Part shown: one piece after another, positions 51,134 to 63,627 of the stretch | Layout of the letters: each line of letters starts with the position of its first letter | Position numbering within the stretch: the stretch's first letter is position 1 | Assembly (NCBI GenBank): GCA_032622095.1 | Contig: CP136064.1 | Coordinates: 38,430,426 to 38,494,425 of the forward strand | Length of the DNA: 64,000 nucleotides | Source: Siphonodentalium dalli | Taxonomy: Eukaryota > Mollusca > Scaphopoda > Gadilida > Siphonodentaliidae | Direction: 5' to 3' | Made by a program: the position numbers and the translations under genes | The notes under the pieces: generated by a model | Databases searched by the model: none | What the model was told of the DNA's origin: nothing | The model's input: only the letters and a program-made list of their open reading frames with translations

Positions 51134-53115
51134 TCTCCTAGTTGATGAGGAAAACATGATTTGATAGTTTTATGCGACATTTTAGAAGTAAAAATTATTA
51201 AGTTGTGAGATACGACTTTTAGTTTTGACAAATTCTGAAGGTTTGATTAGTCTGTCAATCAGGATAAGGAGTAAACTGCCTCTGGCCATTCCTCTTCAAA
51301 ACAATCCAATCAGAATTATTCTACCTGCAATTGTTCGAAAATAGAAATTCAACATTTTAGAATTAACGAAATAGTTTCGCAGGAAACCCCGATACGACAA
51401 TTTAGAACACTATTTTTTCTGAAAAATGGCATTTATACCTGTTTATACTCTAACTTATGTAATCGAACATTAGATTCTATATAAATATTCCTAAAAGTGC
51501 AGTCACACCAAAACACCATACTTGACATTTTAGAAGCCCACCGACTATATGATATTACAGATATTACTTGTTGTTTTTGTTCACTCTGCTACATCTGCTC
51601 CAATTTCATTCAGAAGCTACTGGTATTAGCAATATGATTGTGTAAATGATGCAAATGGAAAAACTGGTTCAACTACAATATGGCTGACATACCTGTTACT
51701 GCAGAATGATTGTCATCAAAAGTGCCTTCTGTATCGACCACTGTCAGACATTGCTAATGAATTGCATTTGGGCAGTTTAACACATTCTATACTAAACGGC
51801 TGATAACTAAAAGTACAGAAGGATTCCTATTTATAGAGGAAAATGTTAACAGTTTAGATAATACGTTCAGCAAACGACCTATGTCATTTGTTATGTCATT
51901 TGTTGAACTTGTTATCTGAACATTTCCTATAACTACCTGTCAATGATGCTTTAGTATAGAAAGTGTTAAAATGAACATGATTCATTTGAAGATGTGTATA
52001 CTAGGTACTTAATTGTGGAGAGCGGATATAAAAAAGATAGCTACAGTAAGAAATTTTGTAATATTCGGCTGAAAAATGTATTTTCATTTTATTTTACACC
52101 CATTGGCGTGAGGAACATGTATTCAACGGCATCCCAGCCATTGAATACATTTTGCTCTATACCACTTATTAAATACAAGCCGGAACTACTTCGGTTTGAT
52201 GTCATCAAGAAAGATGGCATACATTAGGTATATATTATGTCAACGTTCCACTCAGGCGATGTCCTGATCATTAACTATTATTCATCAAACTCAAATGCTT
52301 GCATGTCCAAAATTTTGCTTCACCCTATGTAACCCGATATGTTCCAGTTAATATTCTTTGTGCTTGAATCATTGAGTTGTTGGAACAGTTATGATATGCA
52401 TGAACCAGGCCCCCGTTTATTGAAATGGTTTCTGGATAAGGAACATTTTGATGACTAGAATACAGAAAACATGAATGTGATAATTCTGCTATCAGCATTG
52501 GGATGGAATGTGAATACTATTAATGCAAAACATTATGCAACTATGTTACACAAATATATCCTGCATCTGTTATGTGATAGATACAGAACCACATCACATG
52601 CATTTTGGTAGTACATAACTGCACTATTGATTTGACAGATGAGATAGAGGACAGCTACAATATAGTCCATGGTTTCTATTCATTTTGATGCAATGTGAGA
52701 GACAATGGGCAGGTTGGATAGAGAACATCTAACTTATAACTTGATTTAATTTTATCTATCTAATATCTGCATGCAAATACAAACGTGAAGTACCCTAATT
52801 CTCCACATATATATGTACTTATATATATTCATGCCCGGGACATGTTTAGGCATTATAAAGGGCTGAATGAGTTAAATCAACAATAAAACTAATTTGTTCA
52901 CACTTGAGCTTGGAGTCCCATGTATGTGGGATTGTGCCATAAATGTATTTGTTTTATTTGAATTTGCAGATTGTTACTTGTTTTATCTGTTGAAGTTCTT
53001 AGTTCCTCTGCTTCTTAGCGTGTTTGTGAGTGTGTAAATGAATATATATGTTGAGTGGCTGCGTGATGCAGCGGTGACATGATGAAAGACAAGTTAGTCA
53101 ACAAAAGTAGACTGG
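51134..53115. other. Intergenic, nothing recognised
   Basis: About 2 kb with no exon with family similarity, no RNA gene and no clear repeat. An open frame at 51994-52227 has no supporting features. Confidence 0.45.
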
Positions 53116-53119
53116 ACAC

Positions 53120-53545
53120 AAGTCTGAATTTAGTGAATCTGACATTTGCAGAATGATGTCCCCAGAGGGTGAATTTAGTGATGCTATCCTGCACAGCAGG
53201 CTAGCATCACCATATTCATCCTTTATGAATCCCATTCTGCTAAGGCCTCATCTTCTGGGAAATATCTAGTTTCAAATTAAGATTTTTTTTAAATTACTTT
53301 TTCCCTTCTGTTCAGTTTCTATATCCCCCTATTAATTTGCAGAAGATAAAATGCATAACTGAGGTGACCAATGAGTGAACATCACCAACTTCAACTGGGG
53401 AACTACAATCTGACCACCCATAGCAGTTGAGGCCAAAGCAGAATGAGGTTCGCAGAGGGTGAATTTGGCGATGCTAGCCTGTAGTGCAGTGTCACTAAAA
53501 TTCAACCTCATTCTGCAAATGTCAAACACATCAAATTCAGACTTG
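53120..53545. mobile_element. Nested-hairpin MITE, long variant, old
   Basis: CAAGTCTGAATTTAGTGAAT to ATCAAATTCAGACTTG, with hairpins and long spacer as in 36274-36699 but many substitutions. Flanks ACTGGACA and ATTGGTCA match at 6 of 8. Confidence 0.8.
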
Positions 53546-53658
53546 ATTGGTCATACATTCTCTATGTAAAGGAATGTTCAGATGAATCTGTTGAAATTGG
53601 AATAGAGACAATATCAGTCAGGCATTCCGATGGCTGTGATGCGCGTCTGACGTATCCA

Positions 53659-53920
53659 TTAACCCTTTCATGACTGGAGCTTTCTGAAAATTTGCAAAAA
53701 CCTTATGCCAATCCATTGTCTTATACATGCGATTCTACCATAGGGCGTCTCGCATACATAAGCGATTGCATTGTCCTAACAATATTTACCTTGATCTTGT
53801 AAGACAGAACATTCTCTTATATATGCGAGGTTCCCTATGAGAGACTCGAATATATAAGAGAATGCACTGGCACAGGGTTTTAATGCTGCACCAGTGCAGC
53901 TCCCATCATGAAAGGGTTAA
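53659..53920. mobile_element. TTAA-type MITE, CCCTTTCATG subfamily
   Basis: TTAACCCTTTCATGACTGGA to ATCATGAAAGGGTTAA; two hairpins (first somewhat decayed, CATTGTCTTATACATGCGAT). Confidence 0.88.
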
Positions 53921-54717
53921 TGCACACAGCGGACAAGGGGCCATGTCATTGCAACTGACCAACTTAAGGGAGTCATCTGAACACTACTAAAGCAAACAAA
54001 TTATAGAACAGAAAGAGTAAATCAATAGTTTTGAAAAAACCTAAGCGTATTATTTCCTAAAATAGAAAGGAATTTATCACTATTTTTAGAAGGTAGTTAT
54101 AATTAGTAAATAGAAGATGGCAAAATTAATGATTAAAGCTTTCTCCATTCGGCATCTCTTGGAGTCCATCTTTAGAGAGGGTTTGTACACCAGCCTGCAT
54201 GTAATCTAATAAAGTATATTTTATTTTTTCACTCCTTTATATGACTATATTGGTATATGGATGAAGTGGAAATTCATTAATGTGGAAGTTTATTTCTTGT
54301 AGTCATTTTAGGGATTATGGAAAATTATAGGAGTCCACATCAATAATAGTTTTTTTAAATTTGTAAATTTTTCAGGACAATTTGAGAATGTTTGCTTTCA
54401 AAGAGCTATGAACTCAGCAAGGTTTGAGTTGACTCAACGTCGTACATGTTCACAATTCTGCTTGATTAGTGCTCCATGTTACAGATTTGCTTTTAAATAT
54501 AAAGCATTGTGTAATTTAAGTTTGTCAATCATGATTGTAAGAAAAAGTTGTAAATCATGTGAGAATGGATCATAATAAATTATTTATACAAATATGCTTC
54601 TTTCTTTATGGATAACTCATGCATTCATTGTGAAACTTATCTTAAATGGAGCATTGAGAATTCATTGAAATAGGTGCAACTAAGCAAGATCTATTCTGGA
54701 ACATGTGGGACAATTAT
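53921..54717. other. Intergenic, nothing recognised
   Basis: A/T-rich sequence with no recognised feature. Confidence 0.4.
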
Positions 54718-55015
54718 ACCCCCACTTTTCGAAGAAAAATGGAGGGTGTTTTGAAAAGTGGATCCTTCTATCGATCCATCTGGGTATATCTCAGCCATAG
54801 ATTATCGTATTTGAATGTAATTTGGTTTGGAGGCTCATCATCGTGACTGCTTTCAGAAGAGTGACAATTGACATTGTTTGCCTTTTCTATTCGAAGAGTT
54901 ATCCTTCTTTGTTTATATTGAAATCTTCTTTTTTCCATCCGCACTAATATATCAGCCATGTGTTATCAGATCTGAATGAAATTTGGTATGAAGGTTCGCC
55001 ATCATGACTGCTTTC
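54718..55015 (+). repeat. Stem-loop-headed module element (ACCCCCA type)
   Basis: Head ACCCCCACTTTTCGAAGAAA ... GGAGGGT, then two modules with ATATCAGCCATGTGTTATCA and GAATGAAATTTGGTATG. Relative of 22192 and 27118. Confidence 0.65.
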
Positions 55016-55134
55016 AACAAAACCTGGGTATCAAAATAGTAGTTTCAACAAACCTGGGTAACATGGTACCAATTTTGTGAACCTGTGAAATTAAGTGCCC
55101 AAAAACATGGGATTTTGACCAACTTAGCATTATT

Positions 55135-56078
55135 AGCTCAACTTACTTTGTAAGTTTGAGCTATTGCCATGGGTTGGCGTCTGTAGTCTGTGTGTGCGTG
55201 AGTGCGTCAACAATTTCCTTTGGCGCGGGCTACAGGTTGTACCTTTGGTCTGATCTTTATGAAATTTGTCATGAATGTTGACATTGACATGTAGATGGGA
55301 ACGAGTCATTTTGGGGTCATTCGGCCAAAAAACATGGTCGCTGGCGCATTCTGCAGGTCGTACTGTTCGTCTGATAATCATGAAATTTGTCATGGATGTT
55401 AATATTGACATGTAGATGGGAACGAGTCATTTTGGGGTCGTTCGGCCAAAAAACATGGCCGCCAGCAGCCATCTTGGATTTTACTCTTTGCATGACTAAA
55501 TCCTTTGGCGCGGGCTACAGGTCGTAGCTTTGGTCGGATCTTCATGAAATTTGTCATGGATGTTAACAATGACATGTAGATGGGAAAGAGTCCTTTTGGG
55601 GTCATTCGGCCAAAAAACATGGCCGCCAGCAGCCATCTTGGATTTTACTCTTTGCATGACTAAATCCTTTGGCGCGGGCTACAGGTCGTACCTTTGTTCT
55701 GATCTTTATGAAATTTGTCATGGATGTTGACATTGACATGTAGATGGGAACGAGTCATTTTGAGGTCATTCGGCCAAAAAACATGGCCGGCAGCAGTATT
55801 TTACTCTTTACATGACTAAATCCTTTCACATAGGGTACAGGTCGTATCTTTTGTCGGATCATCATGAAATTTGTCATGGATGTTAACAATGACATGTAGA
55901 TGGGAACGAGTCCTTTTGGGGTCATGAGGCCAAAAACATGGCCACCAGCAGCCATCTTGGATTTTACTCTGCATAACTAGGCCTTTCAACTTTCCACATT
56001 CCTAATCACTCCATTGACTGTAACACATGAAATTATTCCCTTTCGAAGTTGAGCTACAGTGTCATTGACACTTTCATT
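55135..56078 (+). mobile_element. Stem-loop-headed array, copy 3 (5 modules)
   Basis: Same 28-nt head as copy 1, five modules (ATTCGG landmark about 55318, 55439, 55604, 55767, 55924) and the same tail ending TGTCATTGACACTTTCATT. The second junction is shortened by ~40 bp. Confidence 0.88.
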
Positions 56079-56640
56079 ACTATTTCTATGGGGTCAGAAT
56101 GGGGTAAGCAATTGCAGGGGCATTTCGTGATGAATCGTGTTACAACGTATAAGACAATGTCAAATCTGCTGCTGGAATAGAAGTTTCACTCGCAGAAAAA
56201 TCTTCTCATCTTCAAATTATAACAATTGTCCACAGTATTATTATAGTGTATTGAAAATTATGCACATTGTAAGTCTGCAAGTACATTTCAAGATTGCCAA
56301 GACAAATACAGCTCTTGTTAATCATGATTGTTCGCCTTCGCAAATATGTTTTCAATGTCTACATTTGCATGATCGGGTGAGGTGTAGATTGTGTTAATGT
56401 CACGTTGTAGGGAGGTACATGTATGCTATAAATCAATGGAGCAAGACAAAAACAGCGAGTTAGGCTAAAATTTCAGCTGTTTAAATTCTAATTGACTTAT
56501 AATTAGATTTGGAATTTAGAACGAGGCATCTTCAACCTTTTTCACCCACAAGAAGGGTGATTAAAAAATATTCAATTCGGGCTATGATCATATAGAATCA
56601 AATCTCAAAGCTTCGCACTGCCCTTATGGTATCAGTTTTT
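56079..56640. other. Intergenic, nothing recognised
   Basis: No recognised feature. Confidence 0.4.
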
Positions 56641-57440
56641 AGCTCACCTGAGACGAAGTCTCCGGTGGAGCTATAGTCATCACTCCGTCGTCCGTCAACT
56701 TTTTTAAAAACATCTTCTCCTCTGAAACCATCATACCAAATTGGTTCATATTTGGTGTGGATGTTCCCTAGGTGACTCTCATTCAGATTTGTTCAAATGA
56801 GGTCACTGGGTCAAATAGTTGCGAAACCAGGGCCATAATTCTATTCCTCCACAGTAATTCTTACAACAACTTCTTGTCCATAACCATTGTGCCGATTTAG
56901 CTAATATTTGGTATGGAGGGTCCTTGGGTGACTGGTGTTCAGATTTGTTCAAATGAGGTCACCCGGTCAATTAGTTGAGAAACCAGGGCCATAACTCATA
57001 GTAATTCTTACAATGACTTCTTCTACAAAAATATTGGGCCGAATTAGCTTATATTTGGTACTGAGGGACCTTGGGTGACTGGGAATCAGATTTGTTCAAA
57101 TTGGGTCACTGGTTCAATTAGGGGCAGAGCCAGGGACATAACTCTAAAAACCAAAAAATTACATTTTTGCATTTTGATCATATTTGGGGTGGATGTTCCC
57201 TAGGTGACTGTCATTAATATTTGTTCAAATGAGGTCACTGTGTCAAACAGTTGCGAAACCAGGGCCATAACTATATTCCTCCTTGGTAATTCTTATAACG
57301 ACTTCTTGTCAATAACCATTAAGCCGATTTAGTTTATATTTGGTATGTGGGGTCATTGAATGACTGGGGTTCAGATTTGTTCAAATGGGGTCACTGGGTC
57401 AAATAGTGGTGGAGCCAGGGCCATAATTCCCCAAAAAATA
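56641..57440 (+). repeat. Stem-loop-headed module element (AGCTCACCTGAG type)
   Basis: Head AGCTCACCTGAGACGAAGTC ... GGTGGAGCT (56641-56672), CACTCCGTCGTCCGTCAAC, then at least five modules built from ATATTTGGTRTGGA, TGGGTGACT..TTCAGATTTGTTCAAATG, GGGTCACTGGGTCAA and CCAGGGCCATAA. More modules continue at 58500-58960. Confidence 0.75.
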
Positions 57441-57794
57441 ATAAAAAAATTCAGGAACTCCTTGATCAATTTAACATACAAACAAAAAATATCACCCCCC
57501 ACATGACCCAGAACCCCACCCCAACCAACAGCATTCCACCCTATATCATATCCTAACTCACAGGTAAATAAAGTATATTTATTTAAATTCCCATTACCTA
57601 TGAACTGATAGACATGACACATGGCAAGGCAGATAGAGAGATAAAGAGAGCTTCTGCAGCCTTAGACAGAGTCCCCAGGGAGTGTATTCATGTCATCCAT
57701 AATTTAAATGAGATTAATGGTGTTATCAATGAAGCACCCTTGTTGTTTATATTATCACTCAGTGGTCATTAAAATCAGATTAATTTCATTTTCT
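57441..57794. other. Intergenic, nothing recognised
   Basis: An A/C-rich stretch (57470-57560) and ordinary sequence. No gene evidence. Confidence 0.4.
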
Positions 57795-58500
57795 CAAAGA
57801 GTGCCTGGCATTTGTAGAATGAGGTTCCCAGAGGGTGAATTTAGTGACACTATCCTACACAGCAGGCTAGCATAACCAAATACACCCTCTGAGAACCTTA
57901 TTCCGCTTAGGCCTCATCTTCTGGGAAGTATCTAAGAGTCTCAAGATCTCATTCTGCTTAGGCCTCATCTTCTGGGAAGTATCTATAGTATCAAATTTAC
58001 ATTGTTGTTAGTTAAATTTCCCTTCTAGGAAGTTTCTGTATCCCTTAATTTGCAGAAGAAAAATTCATGATTGAGGTGCCCAATGGGTGAACATCACCAA
58101 TTTCAACTGGGGAACTTCAATCTTATTCTAGGTCTTCCATAGCAGTTGAGGGCCTTATCAGAATGAGGTCCCCAGAGGGTGAATTTAGTGATACTAGCCC
58201 GCTGTGCAGGATAGCCTCACTAAATTCACCCTCTGGGTACCTCATTCTGCAAATGACAGACAGACTATTTCAAAGCTTGATTCAAGGCTAGCATCACCAA
58301 ATTGACCCTCTGACGACCTCATTCTGCTTAGGCCTCATCTTCTGGGAAGTATCTATAGTATCAAATTTACATTGTTGTTAGTTAAATTTCCCTTCTAGGA
58401 AGTTTCTATATCCCCTAATTTGCAGAAGATAAAATTCATAAATGAGGTGCTCAATGGGGTGAATATCACCAACTTCAACTGGGGAACTTAATTTTTATCC
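57795..58500. mobile_element. Two partial long-variant nested-hairpin MITEs
   Basis: The first runs from GAGTGCCTGGCATTTGTAGA to ACAGACAGACTATTTCAAAG CTTG (58275), with an internal repeat of the spacer phrase GGCCTCATCTTCTGGGAAGT (57910, 57959). A second partial copy starts at 58288 (GGCTAGCATCACCAAATTGA) and repeats the spacer to about 58490. This looks like one insertion into another or a local duplication. Confidence 0.7.
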
Positions 58501-58960
58501 TTATCAGATTTGTGAAAATGGGATCACAAAGTCAAATAAGGGCAGAACAAGAGACTTAACTATTTCACTACATAGTAATTCTTAAAATATGTTTGCAAGA
58601 ACTAGTTGGCTTATATAGAATGGAATGTTCTTCCTTGACTGCAATTCAGATTTTTTTAATGGGGTCACCTGGTCAAATAGGGGCCAAGCGAAGGACAGTT
58701 TCCCTCTTAATATGCTTCCTTCACAAGGACCATCAGGTCTATTTGACTGATATTTATGATATGTATGAAGGGTTCTTTGGTGTCTGGGATTCAAATTTAT
58801 TCAGATGGGGTCACCAGGTTAAAAGGGTGGGACCAGGGACATAACTATATGTCTCTATAGTAATTCTTAAAATGTCTTCTCAAGGGATTTTGGACTATTT
58901 AGCTTACATATAGTATGGAGGAATCAGGAAGATCCTTTAGTGACTGAGATACAGATTTGT
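58500..58960 (+). repeat. Modules of the AGCTCACCTGAG element
   Basis: Three diverged modules with CAGATTTKTT.AAATGGGGTCAC, GTCAAATAGGGGC and TAATTCTTAAAATGTNTTC. They are probably the continuation of 56641-57440, separated by the MITE insertions. Confidence 0.6.
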
Positions 58961-60000
58961 TAAAATGAGGTCAAGAAATGGCAGTCTATGGGGAGTTAAC
59001 ACTTTTGTGTCCAATAAAATCATAGAAATACCAAATTCATTAAAACATCTACCTTGGAACCACCTGACTGATTGGTCTGACATACATGTATTGTGTTTTG
59101 GGTCCATGGATAATTGGGCTTCAAACATGTTTAAATGGTTTTAGAAAAAGGCGCTTGTGAGACTGGAAATTTTCAACAATTGAGAAAGTTTGAGGTGTCG
59201 GTTGTGAAATTCCAACCTAAGACTTGGGAGTCTGGATCCCGGTCGGGAGGGGACTGGTTGAGCTGGAGGTGGGGGTGATCAGTAGTGTACTGTTGGTAAT
59301 TTCAAGGTGGTTTTTACCAAGCTACATACTTGAAGTCTCTCTAGCCACATATCCTGTTTAAATCTACTTCTTTTAAAGTGATTATGAAAAGTGCTCACTG
59401 TTTTGGTCTCCAGAGTCCCAGTCTTATCAGTCTTTGCAGTCTGGTGAGCGACCCCACAGTCATTGACTGTCTTGTATGGGTGGAGGAAAGACCATCCATG
59501 ATTAATTTCACTGTGCATGAATCACAAATACTATGTACCTAACCATCTGAACCAACCCTCCCACACCTTGTGTATCTAGAGTAGCAGCAGTATCTCTGCA
59601 ACTTGCCTCAAATTTTAGGTTTTTAGTGAGATTTAATCTGAAAATATTTGTCGATTAATTTCATTTTCATTGATGAGTAGTTCCCTTACAGGAAATTTTC
59701 AGATAATAAGTTATGAACCAATGAAAAGCAAATTAAGTCAAAAGGTCAATAAGTCTGTTGAATCATTGGACAATTTCCCCGATTCAAACACAGCTTGTAT
59801 TTTGAGCCAATTCAGCCACATGCCAAAGTTCAGAGTGATCAAGAAAACCTAACTGCAGTTAACAGGAAACCAAGAAAACTGACAAGAACACCCATTTTTC
59901 CATGTTTTCGACTAAGAATTAATTACATTAAAATACAGGTCTAGTTAAAATTTGGGTTCGGTCTGACCATTTCTGACTGAATTATGCCACTTTTTATGTG
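58961..60000. other. Intergenic, nothing recognised
   Basis: No exon or named repeat. Phrase TGATGAGTAGTTCCCTTACA GGAAATTTTCAGATAATAAG at 59671 resembles 22081-22120, hinting at another dispersed repeat. Confidence 0.4.
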
Positions 60001-60770
60001 GTGACGGTGTGTCGCGATATGTGTTCATTGTGGTTTGTAAAAGGTCAAGGACACAGGGTGCTATCTAACATAGACTTCATCTGCACCAGTCATATTTTCT
60101 TGCACCCTTCGGGTCCGCTCCATAAAATCGCAATGCTTTATTGGATTCTGTTGAAAACTTGTCAGTTGTTCCTAATGACGAGATGATGTGTCGCGCACAA
60201 CAGTTATTTCCAATCGTTGAAGGTCAAGGTCACAGAACAAGGTTGTTCTCTCATTTATGTCACCATGCAGACACTACCCTTCATGTCCGCTCAATAGCTT
60301 TTGTGTACATCACATGATCTCAATTAAACAAGGTGTGATGATTAACCTGAGGGTGACGATGTGTCGCGATATGTGTGCATTATGGTTTGTAAAAGGTAAA
60401 GGTCACATGGCGCTTTCAACTTGAGACATCATCTGCTCCATAACGTCTTGATGCTTTATTTGGAATAGTTGTTCCTAATGATGAGACGATGTGTCACGCA
60501 CAAATGTTTTTACTATTGTTGAAGGTCAAGGTCGTTCTCTCGATTAAGTCACCAGACACTAGCCTTCATGTCCACTCCATGTACTTCACATGATTTTAAC
60601 GAAACAAGGTGTAATGGTTAACCTAAGGGTGACGGTGTGTTGCAATATGTGTGCATTGTGGTTTGTAAAAGGTCAAGGTCGATGGGTAATATATTCAAAA
60701 ATACTTCATGGAATGCAACATTACAAATTATTGGAGGTCGAGTTCACGAGTTGCTCCATCACGGGGGCAT
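60001..60770 (+). repeat. Three-copy tandem repeat, ~280-350-bp period
   Basis: GTGACGGTGTGTCGCGATAT GTG..CATTGTGGTTTGTAAAAGGT recurs at 60001, 60353 and 60629; GATGTGTCGCGCACAA..TTGAAGGTCAAGGTC occurs between them. Copies are unequal in length. Confidence 0.7.
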
Positions 60771-60819
60771 AGACACTTTCGAGTGACAATTTGTTGTTTA
60801 TTTCTGGTGTTCAGATGTT

Positions 60820-61190
60820 AAAGTGATGTGAAACAATCTGGTAGGGTGATCAGATAAAAATAGAGAATAATCTTGCTTAAAGTCATTATTTTTACAAATA
60901 TTATATCCAAAATTGATAGCACACACTGCCAATCTTATATATTAGATGAATGCAGTGACTTTTGATGGCAAAATAAATTTTGTTAGTTTATCGCAGATAG
61001 TTGCGTCCCGAATCGAGAAGTAAATATTTAAAAATAATTGTAGTTCAGACGATGTTTTCTATGGAGTGGTACGATCGATTTGCTTGAGATTTACGGTGAT
61101 GTTAGTAGAATTCTACATTCCTCCAGGTGGCACAGTGCCTGAATTGTATCTTTTCAGGTTCATGCACCCGAACAAGTCCACAATATAGTT
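60820..61190 (+). repeat. Dispersed ~380-bp repeat, copy 3
   Basis: Same phrases as the copies at 35035 and 48320, from TTAAAGTGATGTGAAACAAT to CCGAACAAGTCCACAATATA. Confidence 0.8.
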
Positions 61191-61461
61191 ATGGTCATCA
61201 AATCGCTTTCATATTTGGTATGTGGATTAATCACATAACAATACAGATTGAGTTTTGGTTCTGTCCAATCATTTCTACACACAGGTATGCCCATTTTAGA
61301 CTGATAATTTGTTCATTATTCTGATGTCTAATAAAATAAAACTAGGCATGTTAACAACAAAGAGTGTTGGAAGCAAAGATTTATTCAATGTTTGTTCCCA
61401 GAATCAAATATTTTATTTTTAAAAAAGCCACCTTTTCGGGGGTCGTGTGGACAAGAGGCCT

Positions 61462-61467
61462 TTTATT
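61462..61467 (-). terminator. Candidate TWNK poly(A) signal
   Basis: AATAAA on the minus strand, about 80 nt after the TWNK stop codon. Other A/T-rich matches lie nearby, so this is only a candidate. Confidence 0.4.
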
Positions 61468-61547
61468 ATTCTTATGAATGATTATATGAAATAGATGACT
61501 GAGGTAAGAGAAATTTAAATGTAATACGGAAGACATCATGTTGTTTG

Positions 61548-61715
61548 TCAAGAATGCTTTTGTTCTTCTATTGATGACTTCTTGTCACTCCTAGGCTTGA
61601 CTATTTGTGATTTCTTTGAGGCAATTTTTGCACTGTCCTGAGAAAAACACATTGAGTCTTTGTCAAACTTCAGTTGGAATGCTCCCAGTTCCCCATCAAA
61701 TCTGTTTTTAACAAT
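61548..61715 (-). CDS. TWNK: TWNK last exon
   Basis: 55 codons and TGA (61550-61548). Starts IVKNRFDGELGAFQLKFDKD after acceptor CTTCTTTTTCAG; ends ...SDKKSSIEEQKHS. The NRFDG motif is near-invariant in Twinkle. The preceding intron begins, in the minus direction, with an 18-bp minisatellite 13 nt from the acceptor. Confidence 0.92.
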   Translation of the reverse strand: MVKNRFDGELGAFQLKFDKDSMCFSQDSAKIASKKSQIVKPRSDKKSSIEEQKHS

Positions 61716-63582
61716 CTGAAAAAGAAGTGAGAGAAGACACTACTTTGAGAGAAGACACTACTTTGAGAGAAGACACTACTTTGAGAGAAGACACTACTTT
61801 GAGAGAAGACACTACTTTGAGAGAAGAAACTACTTTCCGAAATTGCCAACAACTGCTTACTTAAAGATACGGCAATTTTTTTTTTTTCAAATCAATGAGG
61901 GAGGGATGGTTTTATTTTTATTTTTTATTTTTTTCTGCGCATAGTAAGCATGGACAAAGATACCTTCCTCTGTCTAGTAATAACCAGAAAGGTAGAGGGA
62001 ACTGTTATGCATATAAACTCATTTAGTCTTATATAAAAATGACATTGTACTACCAGTGTATGACTGGGATTACCTAACATTATATAATGCCCCTGACATT
62101 AACTACTGTTATTGTTGTCTAAAAACTGACACCTCCCCATTCTAATATGTGATCCTGAATTTAGTCCTGTGCCTTTCAATTGTATAAAGTTACAATTAGT
62201 GTAAGTTGTTCACAATGACTAATTGTAAGAAGAACATGAGGATCAGCTAATCATTTTCTTAATTGTAGTCATCTACTTTTTAACACATTACATGTTAGAG
62301 CTCAATGCACACTAATATTCAACACATATCTGCTATGGACATGTTGATAAAATAAAAACAAATTTTTTTTTTTTCTTTTTTTTCTTCAAATTTATATGTT
62401 CGTGAGTTTTTTTGTCATAACATCAGGCATTGCAATAAAAAGGCCTAATGCGGCCCTTTTTATTCAATGCGGCGGGGCCTGAGAACCAAACCTTTTTTTT
62501 TTGGCCTAAGCGTTGGTGGTCGGTATTGCTATTAAAATAGTCACATCCATTAAAACCGCCATAAATAGAAAGATTATTGTATTCTAGACAAACTTTGTAC
62601 TTATACCAATCATAATTATCGCGTAAATTGCATGTTATTGCCATGTTAGTAATCTATGTTATGTAAACAAATGCCATGTTATGTAACAATCAGTATGTAA
62701 TGAGTATGCGATAAGCAAAACACTCAACACCAGAGAGACCCCCCCCCCCACTATAAGTGAACTATGGTTAATAGAAAGGGCCAACAAATTATTTACAACG
62801 TACCGGTATAGCGCTCGTTTATCCTCGCCACTCAATAATTTGGTGCTGAAGGGGTCACTGTCAATCACTCTCCTAAACAATTGCCACGGTATTGAGTGTT
62901 TTGCTTATTGCTCACTATTTACATGCTATGTATAAACAAACGCTCGGCTCACACAAAGTGTGTTTTCTGGATAATATCGCATTCAAACTATCATACTATT
63001 CTATTAGTATATTCTTGAGGGAATTTTCATAATATGGTAACTGTTAAATTATAACCAATAACGAAGGTCATCTGGCCTTTAACACAGCATTTGGGTGTAT
63101 TCTTCATTGCCATGAACATAGACATCAAGGCAAGAGGAGAAATAGTGGTCAGGTATTCCTGATTGAGTAAGAAATACTGCTATTATCAGTGCTTATATCC
63201 AATAATTTGCACCTAATATACAGAGGAAAAAGTACCTTGAGTGTGTTTAGCATGGGTAATCTGCCAGTCAAGGGCTGTTGAATAGTTAAAGTTGGGGAGG
63301 GGGCAAATTGTGGTTGAGGGGTGGGGTGTGGGCATTTCCTGAATGGGTGGTATTCACCTCCCAATTCCAATTTGCATTCTACCCCCGTTCTTATATTAGT
63401 CCTTAGTGGCTGTTGAATAAATTATAAACTTTTGAGTGATTCTCTTTGCAGCTTACCTGAATGAATTTCTTCGTTGGTTGAAGAGCAAATTCTTTGCTTT
63501 GTAGAATCATCACATTATCAGCTTCCTGCGTCGCTCTGGCACTTCCAAATATGGATGATATTGTCAGGTGATCACCATCTTC
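61548..63582 (-). CDS. TWNK: Twinkle mtDNA helicase, C-terminal end
   Basis: Join(63582..63457, 61715..61548) encodes the last 97 residues; upstream exons are outside the window. Twinkle is the hexameric 5'-3' helicase of the mitochondrial replisome, acting in the matrix nucleoid with the mitochondrial DNA polymerase and SSB. TISSIFGSARATQEADNVMI aligns with the SIFGSAKASQEADNVLIL motif near the end of the RecA-like helicase core, and VKNRFDGELGAFQLKF with the NRFDGDVGVFPLEF motif that follows. A basic, serine-rich tail without similarity ends the protein. The two exons join in phase 0. Confidence 0.93.
61729..61836 (-). repeat. 18-bp minisatellite, 6 copies, at TWNK acceptor
   Basis: GAGAGAAGACACTACTTT repeated six times almost exactly (last copy has one change). 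On the transcribed strand it is AAAGTAGTGTCTTCTCTC, pyrimidine-rich, and ends 13 nt before the last-exon boundary. Confidence 0.92.
61960..62400. repeat. Dispersed repeat, inverted copy of 41.2-41.7 kb
   Basis: CTAGTAATAACCAGAAAGGT AGAGGGAACT to a T-run (62362-62388). Lies in the TWNK last intron. Landmarks listed for 41220-41706. Confidence 0.6.
62500..63090. repeat. Dispersed repeat shared with 14.5-15.2 kb
   Basis: GGTGGTCGGTATTGCTATTA, CACATCCATTAAAACC, ACACAAAGTGTG, AGTATATTCTTGAGGGAATT and AACGAAGG in order. Lies in the TWNK last intron. Confidence 0.6.
63457..63582 (-). CDS. TWNK: TWNK penultimate exon
   Basis: 42 codons: EDGDHLTISSIFGSARATQE then ADNVMILQSKEFALQPTKKF and IQ. Acceptor TGTATTTCTAG, donor GTAAGC, phase 0 both ends. 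The GSARATQEADN segment is the H4-like helicase motif. Confidence 0.93.
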
Positions 63583-63627
63583 CTAGAAATACAAGCAGTG
63601 CTTTTATTGATAGCAGCTAGAAGAAAT

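Noticed and set aside
61670-61852. Frame encoding repeated SSVFSQ
   Set aside because: Translation of the 18-bp minisatellite lying in a TWNK intron.
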